Source: Vicinamibacterales bacterium (lineage in GTDB: Bacteria > Acidobacteriota > Vicinamibacteria > Vicinamibacterales > UBA2999). Taken from it: DNA of 64,000 bases. Position numbers and translations under genes: made by a program. Within the stretch, counting starts at the first letter, position 1; the number at the start of each line of letters is the position of its first letter. Below the pieces are notes generated by a model. It saw only the letters and a list, made by a program, of their open reading frames with translations. It had not been told where the DNA came from and ran no database searches. The stretch covers positions 186,001 through 250,000 of the forward strand of contig JBAZYO010000001.1 of NCBI GenBank assembly GCA_041659285.1, in the 5' to 3' direction. This document shows positions 59,585 through 64,000 of the stretch, in pieces.

Positions 59585-60471
59585 TCAAGAGCATGACCGG
59601 TTTTGCCTCCCTCACGCGAGACGATGAGCGCGGTACGATCGGGGTGACCATTCGCGCCGTGAACCACCGCTTCCTGGATCTGCAGTTGCGGCTGCCGGCG
59701 TCGCTGGCCTCGCTCGAACCGCAGGTGCGGGCGCTGGTGCAGAAGCGGCTCGCCCGCGGGCGCGTCGAGATCGCGGTCTCGCTGCAACTGCGGCAGGCCA
59801 CCGCGCCGCGAATCGAGCTCAACGCCGAGTTCGCGCAGGCGCTGTCGGCCGCCATGGAGCAGGCCCGGTCGCGGGGCCTGATCACCGGCACGCTGACGCC
59901 CGGCGACCTGCTGCGCCTGCCGCAGGCCCTGACCATCCAGGAACAGATGCCCGAGTCGGGCGGCCTGGCCGAAGCGCTGGGCGCGCCGGTGGATGCGGCC
60001 CTCGACGGCGCCATCGAGCAACTCGAGACCATGCGCGTCAAGGAAGGGCAGCACCTGCGCGCCGATCTCGATGCGCGCAAGGCATTGCTGGCGGACCTGA
60101 TCGTCCGGATTGCGGCGGCCGCCAACACCGGGCGCGAGGCGCTCGAGGCGCGGCTGCTCGAGCGGGCCCGCGAGCTGGCCGGGGCGCTGCCGATCGACCA
60201 GGCGGCGCTGGCCCAGGAAGTGGTGCGCGTGGCGCAGCGCTCCGACATCAGCGAGGAGGTGACGCGCTTCCACGGCCACCTCGCGCATTGGGACGCGTTG
60301 TCCGACAGCCCTGAGCCGTGTGGCCGCAAGCTCGACTTCCTGCTGCAGGAGATGAACCGCGAGGTCAACACGATCGGGTCGAAGGCCGACGGGCTACAGG
60401 TGTCGGAGGTGGTGATCCAGGCCAAGGCCGAACTGGAGAAGATGCGCGAGCAGGTGCAGAATGTCGAGTAG
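59581..60471 (+). CDS. YicC-family endoribonuclease-like protein
   Basis: A 296-aa protein with the start IKSMTGFASLTRDDERG, FLDLQLRLPASL and the C-terminal DFLLQEMNREVNTIGSKA (DUF1732). YicC proteins are metal-dependent RNases often encoded beside gmk. Overlap with gmk is 11 bases. Confidence 0.92.
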   Translation: MIKSMTGFASLTRDDERGTIGVTIRAVNHRFLDLQLRLPASLASLEPQVRALVQKRLARGRVEIAVSLQLRQATAPRIELNAEFAQALSAAMEQARSRGLITGTLTPGDLLRLPQALTIQEQMPESGGLAEALGAPVDAALDGAIEQLETMRVKEGQHLRADLDARKALLADLIVRIAAAANTGREALEARLLERARELAGALPIDQAALAQEVVRVAQRSDISEEVTRFHGHLAHWDALSDSPEPCGRKLDFLLQEMNREVNTIGSKADGLQVSEVVIQAKAELEKMREQVQNVE

Positions 60472-61084
60472 GACCCGCGGGCTGCTGTTCATCGTCTCGG
60501 CGGCCTCGGGCACCGGCAAGACGACGCTGGCCGAGCGCCTGGTGCAGATTCTCCCCAACCTGCGGATGTCGCGCTCCTACACGTCGCGGGCGGCGCGGGC
60601 CGGCGAGCGCGACGGCGTGGACTACAACTTCGTCAGCCGCGAAACCTTCGAGGCGATGATCCTCCGCCAGGAATTTCTGGAGTGGGCGGACGTGTTCGGC
60701 AACCTCTACGGGACCTCTCGCCTCGACACCGAGGGCTACCTGGCCTCCGGCCAGGACGTCGTGCTGACCATCGACGTGCAGGGCGCGGAGCAGGTCAAGG
60801 CCCAGGACATCGACCACACGCGCATCTTCGTCCTGCCGCCGTCGTTCGAGATTCTCGAGCGGCGGCTGCGCGGCCGCAGCCTCGACAGCGAGGACGCCAT
60901 CCAGCGGCGGCTGTCGACGGCGCGCGCCGAGGTGTTTCATTGCACCGCCTACGACTACGTCGTGATCAATGATGAACTGGAACCCACGGTGGTGCGGATG
61001 CAGGAAATCATTGCCGCCGAGCGGTCGCGGACGCACCGCATGAAGCCGATTGCGGAAGAGATCATTCGGACGTTTCGTCCCTGA
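60461..61084 (+). CDS. gmk: Guanylate kinase
   Basis: A 207-aa enzyme with P-loop SAASGTGKTTLAER, GMP-binding SRSYTSRAARAGERDGVDYNF and EFLEWADVFGNLYGT. It phosphorylates GMP to GDP. The usual rpoZ gene does not follow; coaBC begins 9 bases downstream. Confidence 0.95.
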   Translation: MSSRTRGLLFIVSAASGTGKTTLAERLVQILPNLRMSRSYTSRAARAGERDGVDYNFVSRETFEAMILRQEFLEWADVFGNLYGTSRLDTEGYLASGQDVVLTIDVQGAEQVKAQDIDHTRIFVLPPSFEILERRLRGRSLDSEDAIQRRLSTARAEVFHCTAYDYVVINDELEPTVVRMQEIIAAERSRTHRMKPIAEEIIRTFRP

Positions 61085-61093
61085 AGGTTGACC

Positions 61094-62359
61094 ATGGCAT
61101 TCATCGCACTCGGCGTGACCGGCGGCATCGGCGCCTACAAGGCGGTGGAGATCGCGCGCGGGCTCCAGAAAAACGGTCACGAGGTGGTGGCGGTGATGAC
61201 CCGGTCGGCGACGCAGTTCGTCGGCCCGCTGACGTTCGAGGCCATCACCCACCGCGAAGTGATTACCGATCAGTGGAAGGCGGGCGCCAACGCCGACATC
61301 GAGCACATCTCGATCGCCTCGACCATCGACCTGCTGCTGGTGGCCCCGGCCACCGCCAACACCATCGGTAAGTTCGCGAACGGCCTCGCCGACGATTTCC
61401 TGTCGTCGCTCTACGTCGCCACCCGCGCGCCGGTGCTGATCGCACCGGCGATGAACACCAACATGTTCGAGCACCCGGCCGTGGTGAAGAACCTCGAGAC
61501 GCTGATGGCGCGCGGCGTGCACGTGGTGGACCCGGGCGCCGGCTACCTGGCCTGCGGATGGATTGGCAAGGGCCGCCTGGCGGAACCGGACGACGTGGTC
61601 GCGGCGGCGGAACAGCTCTTGGGTGCGAAGACCTCGGCCGTTGGCGCGCCGAAGCCGTTAGGCGAAGGCGGCACCCTGGCCGGCCGGCGTCTGCTCGTCA
61701 CCGCCGGCCCGACCTTCGAAGACATTGATCCCGTTCGCTATCTCGGCAATCGATCCAGCGGGCGCATGGGCTACGCCCTGGCCGCCGAGGCCCTGCGCCG
61801 CGGCGCCGCGGTCACGCTGGTCAGCGGGCCCACGCACCTGCCGGCGCCTCACGGCGCCGACGTGATCGCGGTGCGCAGCGCCGCCGAGATGCACACCGCG
61901 GTGATGGCGCGGGCCGCCGAACAGGATGCGGTGATCATGGCGGCGGCGGTGGCCGACTACACGCCGGCCGAGCCCGCGTCCCACAAGGTCAAGAAGAGCG
62001 ACGGCGCGCTGACCATTACGCTCAACCGGACCAAGGACATTCTCGGTGACCTCGGCCGGCTGCCGTCGCGCGCCCAGGGCGTGCCGGTGCTGATTGGGTT
62101 TGCCGCCGAGACCGACGACGTGGTCGCCTACGCCCAGGGCAAGCTCGCGAAGAAGGCGGTGGACCTGGTCGTGGCCAACGACGTCTCGCGGGCCGGCGCC
62201 GGGTTCGACGTTGACACCAACGCCGTGTCGATCGTGTCGAAGGCCGGCGTCGAAGACGTGCCCCTGCAGAGCAAGAGCGCGGTGGCCGGCCGCATTCTCG
62301 ATCGCGTCGAGCAGTTGCTGATCGCCGTTCCCGCGCGCAACGCCGCCGCCAAGGCCTAG
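61094..62359 (+). CDS. coaBC: Phosphopantothenoylcysteine decarboxylase / synthetase
   Basis: A 421-aa bifunctional protein. CoaC part: GVTGGIGAYKAVEIAR, His in IEHISIA, PAMNTNMFEHPA and the catalytic Cys in YLACGWIGKGRLAEP. CoaB part from about residue 190: VTAGPTFEDIDPVRYLGNRS, AAAVADYTPA and ADVAFK-like KKSDGALTITLNRTKDIL. It makes 4'-phosphopantetheine for coenzyme A. Confidence 0.95.
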   Translation: MAFIALGVTGGIGAYKAVEIARGLQKNGHEVVAVMTRSATQFVGPLTFEAITHREVITDQWKAGANADIEHISIASTIDLLLVAPATANTIGKFANGLADDFLSSLYVATRAPVLIAPAMNTNMFEHPAVVKNLETLMARGVHVVDPGAGYLACGWIGKGRLAEPDDVVAAAEQLLGAKTSAVGAPKPLGEGGTLAGRRLLVTAGPTFEDIDPVRYLGNRSSGRMGYALAAEALRRGAAVTLVSGPTHLPAPHGADVIAVRSAAEMHTAVMARAAEQDAVIMAAAVADYTPAEPASHKVKKSDGALTITLNRTKDILGDLGRLPSRAQGVPVLIGFAAETDDVVAYAQGKLAKKAVDLVVANDVSRAGAGFDVDTNAVSIVSKAGVEDVPLQSKSAVAGRILDRVEQLLIAVPARNAAAKA

Positions 62360-62362
62360 CCC

Positions 62363-63082
62363 ATGTCACGCGAAATTGCCGATCACCTGCGTTACTACGC
62401 AGACATGGGAGTCACCGGCCTGAGCCGCGACCCCGCCTGGCGAGAGCGGGCCGAAGCGGCTGCCACTGAGGTCCGCCTAAAGGCGGACGCCACATTGGTG
62501 GACACCACATCGCAAGCGGTCAGCGAATCGCTGGACGACATCAAGACCGAGATCGGCCCGGCCTGCATGCGCTGCAAGCTGTGCACGCTCGGACGTTCGC
62601 AGACTGTGTTCGGCGTCGGCAACCCGAAGGCGCGCCTGATGTTCGTGGGTGAGGCGCCGGGCGAAGAAGAAGACAAGCGCGGCGAGCCGTTCGTGGGCCG
62701 CGCCGGGCAACTGCTGACCAAGATCATCGAAGCCATCGGCCTCTCGCGCGAGCAGGTCTACATTGCCAACGTGATCAAGTGCCGGCCGCCCGAGAACCGC
62801 AATCCCGAATCGGACGAAGTGGCGGCGTGCGAGCCGTACCTGTTCCGGCAGATCGACGTCGTCAACCCCGCCGTGATCGTGCCGCTCGGCAAGTTCGCGG
62901 CGCAGTGCCTGCTGAAGACGACTGACCCGATCACACGGCTGCGCGGGCGGACCTTCGACTATCGCGGCACCACCTTGATCCCGACCTTTCATCCCGCCTA
63001 CCTGCTGCGCAACCCGTCGGCGAAGCGCGAAGTGTGGGAAGACATGAAGAAGGTCCGCGCCATCCTCCAGGGCGACCTGTAG
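62363..63082 (+). CDS. Family-4 uracil-DNA glycosylase
   Basis: A 239-aa [4Fe-4S] glycosylase. Cluster cysteines: CMRCKLC near residue 69, IKCRPPENRNP and VAACEPYL. Catalytic motifs GEAPGEEEDKRGEPFVG and HPAYLLRNPSAK. It removes uracil from DNA. The N-terminal linker carries EVRLKADATLVDTT, encoded by a palindromic repeat. Four bases after coaBC. Confidence 0.94.
   Translation: MSREIADHLRYYADMGVTGLSRDPAWRERAEAAATEVRLKADATLVDTTSQAVSESLDDIKTEIGPACMRCKLCTLGRSQTVFGVGNPKARLMFVGEAPGEEEDKRGEPFVGRAGQLLTKIIEAIGLSREQVYIANVIKCRPPENRNPESDEVAACEPYLFRQIDVVNPAVIVPLGKFAAQCLLKTTDPITRLRGRTFDYRGTTLIPTFHPAYLLRNPSAKREVWEDMKKVRAILQGDL
62471..62488. repeat. In-frame palindromic repeat (VRLKADAT type) in udg
   Basis: GTCCGCC (62471-62477), TAAA, GGCGGAC (62482-62488). 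Reads V-R-L-K-A-D-A-T. Confidence 0.92.
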
Positions 63083-63089
63083 GTACCCC

Positions 63090-64000
63090 GTGAGCGATCG
63101 TCTCGTGTCCGTCGCGGTGCCGGTGCCCGCGCTCGGCCTGCTCACCTATCGCGTCCCTCCCGATCAGCCCATGCCCGTGCCCGGCGCGCGCGTGGTGGTG
63201 CCGCTTGGCCCGCGCCAGATCACCGGCGTCGCCGTCGGGCAGGTCAGCGCCGCCGACACCAGGTTCGCGCTGAAGGACATCGTCCAGGTGATGGACGCGG
63301 ACGCGTTCGTGCCGGCGGATGTGGTCAAGCTCACGCAGTGGGTGGCCGACTATTACCTGGCCGGCCCCGGCGCGGCGCTCGCCGCGGCGCTGCCGCCGCA
63401 CGGGTTGACCGCGCGGGCGGACCGATTCAAGACCGTGCGGGTGGTGGCGCTCACCGCGGCGGGCATGGTCCGCCTAAAGGCGGACGCTACGGCAGGCGAG
63501 GTGGCGTCCGGCTTCTCGACCGACGACGCCTCGGCGAAGGCGGTTAGCCGGACCTTGGGCAAGAAACAGCAAGAGGCGCTGGAGTTGCTCAAGGGCTCGC
63601 CCGACGGCATGGCGGCGCCCGACCTCGCCGCTCGCGGCATCGCCTCCGCCACCATCACCCGGCTGAAGGGGTTCGGCTACGTCGCGGTCCGCAACGACCG
63701 CGTCGATCGCGATCCGTTCGAGCATGCGGTCGGTGCCGGCAAGGCTTCCACCTTCGCGCCGGGCGCTACGGTGGACAAGGACGGTGCGTCGGCACGGCGA
63801 GCGCTGACGGACGAGCAACAGGCCGCGATGGCCCACCTCGCGCCGTTGGCCGCAGCGAAGGCCTTTCACGTCGCGCTCGTGCACGGCGTGACCGGCAGCG
63901 GCAAGACCGAGGTCTACCTGCAGCTGGCCGACGCGGTGCGGCAGAGCGGGCGCGGCGTGCTGATGCTGGTGCCCGAGATTGCGTTGACGCCGCAGGTGGC
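63090..64000 (+). CDS. priA: Primosomal protein N' (PriA), 3' end outside window
   Basis: Starts at GTG 63090, seven bases after udg, and stays open to the end of the window (303 codons). Residues 1-100 are the 3'-DNA-binding domain (VAVPVPALGLLTYRVP; VAVGQV; WVADYYLAGPGAALAAALP). The helicase begins with Walker A HGVTGSGKTEVYLQL and VPEIALTPQV. A REP-type VRLKADATAGEVASGF stretch and a second repeat (63744-63780) sit between these domains. PriA restarts stalled replication forks. Confidence 0.92.
   Translation, partial: MSDRLVSVAVPVPALGLLTYRVPPDQPMPVPGARVVVPLGPRQITGVAVGQVSAADTRFALKDIVQVMDADAFVPADVVKLTQWVADYYLAGPGAALAAALPPHGLTARADRFKTVRVVALTAAGMVRLKADATAGEVASGFSTDDASAKAVSRTLGKKQQEALELLKGSPDGMAAPDLAARGIASATITRLKGFGYVAVRNDRVDRDPFEHAVGAGKASTFAPGATVDKDGASARRALTDEQQAAMAHLAPLAAAKAFHVALVHGVTGSGKTEVYLQLADAVRQSGRGVLMLVPEIALTPQV
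63468..63553. repeat. In-frame palindromic repeats (VRLKADAT type) in priA
   Basis: GTCCGCC (63468-63474), TAAA, GGCGGAC (63479-63485) is followed by a second pair, GTCCGGCT (63506-63513) and AGCCGGAC (63546-63553), with a longer loop. Both are translated in frame. Confidence 0.88.
63744..63780. repeat. GCTTCCACC-GGTGGACAAG repeat in priA
   Basis: GCTTCCACCTTCGCGCC then GGGCGCTACGGTGGACAAG; TCCACC (63747-63752) and GGTGGA (63770-63775) are inverted. A near-identical copy is at 50311-50350 with three extra bases. Confidence 0.85.

Noticed and set aside
62471..62488. VRLKADAT as a conserved protein domain
   Set aside because: It occurs in unrelated proteins and coincides with a DNA palindrome, so it is better explained by a DNA repeat.

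Overview
This is a 64 kb window of GC-rich, gene-dense bacterial chromosome. No rRNA gene is present, so the taxon is inferred: two very large TonB-dependent receptors with an N-terminal carboxypeptidase-regulatory-like domain, a VWFA-related secreted protein of the type common in Acidobacteriota, start codons sitting 5-9 nt behind -10 hexamers, and many short palindromic repeats, some translated in frame, fit an acidobacterium, perhaps Vicinamibacteria. That is an inference, not a demonstration.

Layout. 1-3223: one end of an integrative element (two unknown cargo genes, a highly structured non-coding stretch, a 57-aa coupled ORF and a large serine recombinase) abutting the 3' end of a tRNA-Glu gene. 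3.3-10.6 kb: a polar amino-acid ABC transporter (binding-protein/permease fusion plus ATPase), tRNA-Lys, a DinB-like protein, a receiver-only response regulator, an arginase with an in-frame amber codon, an exported methyltransferase, a leader peptide, a nuclease-like protein with a histone-H1-like tail, and rpiB. 10.6-20 kb: VWFA protein, LysR regulator, solitary DNA methyltransferase, a giant spermidine-synthase-like membrane protein with TPRs, and a GT-C-like membrane protein. 20-35.6 kb: TonB receptor, M20 peptidase, D-Ala-D-Ala carboxypeptidase, FdhE-like protein, glgA-trxA-trxB, a second TonB receptor, mnmA and cysteine desulfurase. 35.7-46.7 kb: bactofilin, a methyltransferase-like protein, SAM hydrolase, glpX, MFS and ion transporters, hflX, a TPR-SLH lipoprotein, a pgsA-like enzyme, a broken lipoprotein and a DEAD-box helicase.

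46.7-59.6 kb is a surface-polysaccharide locus: UDP-xylose synthase, priming phosphosugar transferase, four GT4 and one GT2 glycosyltransferases, UDP-glucose dehydrogenase, GalE and an MsbA-type exporter. Ugd, a Uxs-like decarboxylase and GalE would together supply UDP-glucuronate, UDP-xylose and UDP-galactose. The locus is interrupted by a VapBC pair and a TatA-like fragment set between palindromic repeat clusters. 59.6-64 kb is a housekeeping run, yicC-gmk-coaBC-udg-priA, without rpoZ between gmk and coaBC; priA runs off the window.

The most unusual property of the window is its load of at least eight unrelated short repeat families. Several lie inside conserved genes, in frame and mostly at interdomain linkers (ABC transporter, GlgA, MnmA, three glycosyltransferase or membrane proteins, uracil-DNA glycosylase, PriA); one copy appears to encode most of a lipoprotein signal peptide.
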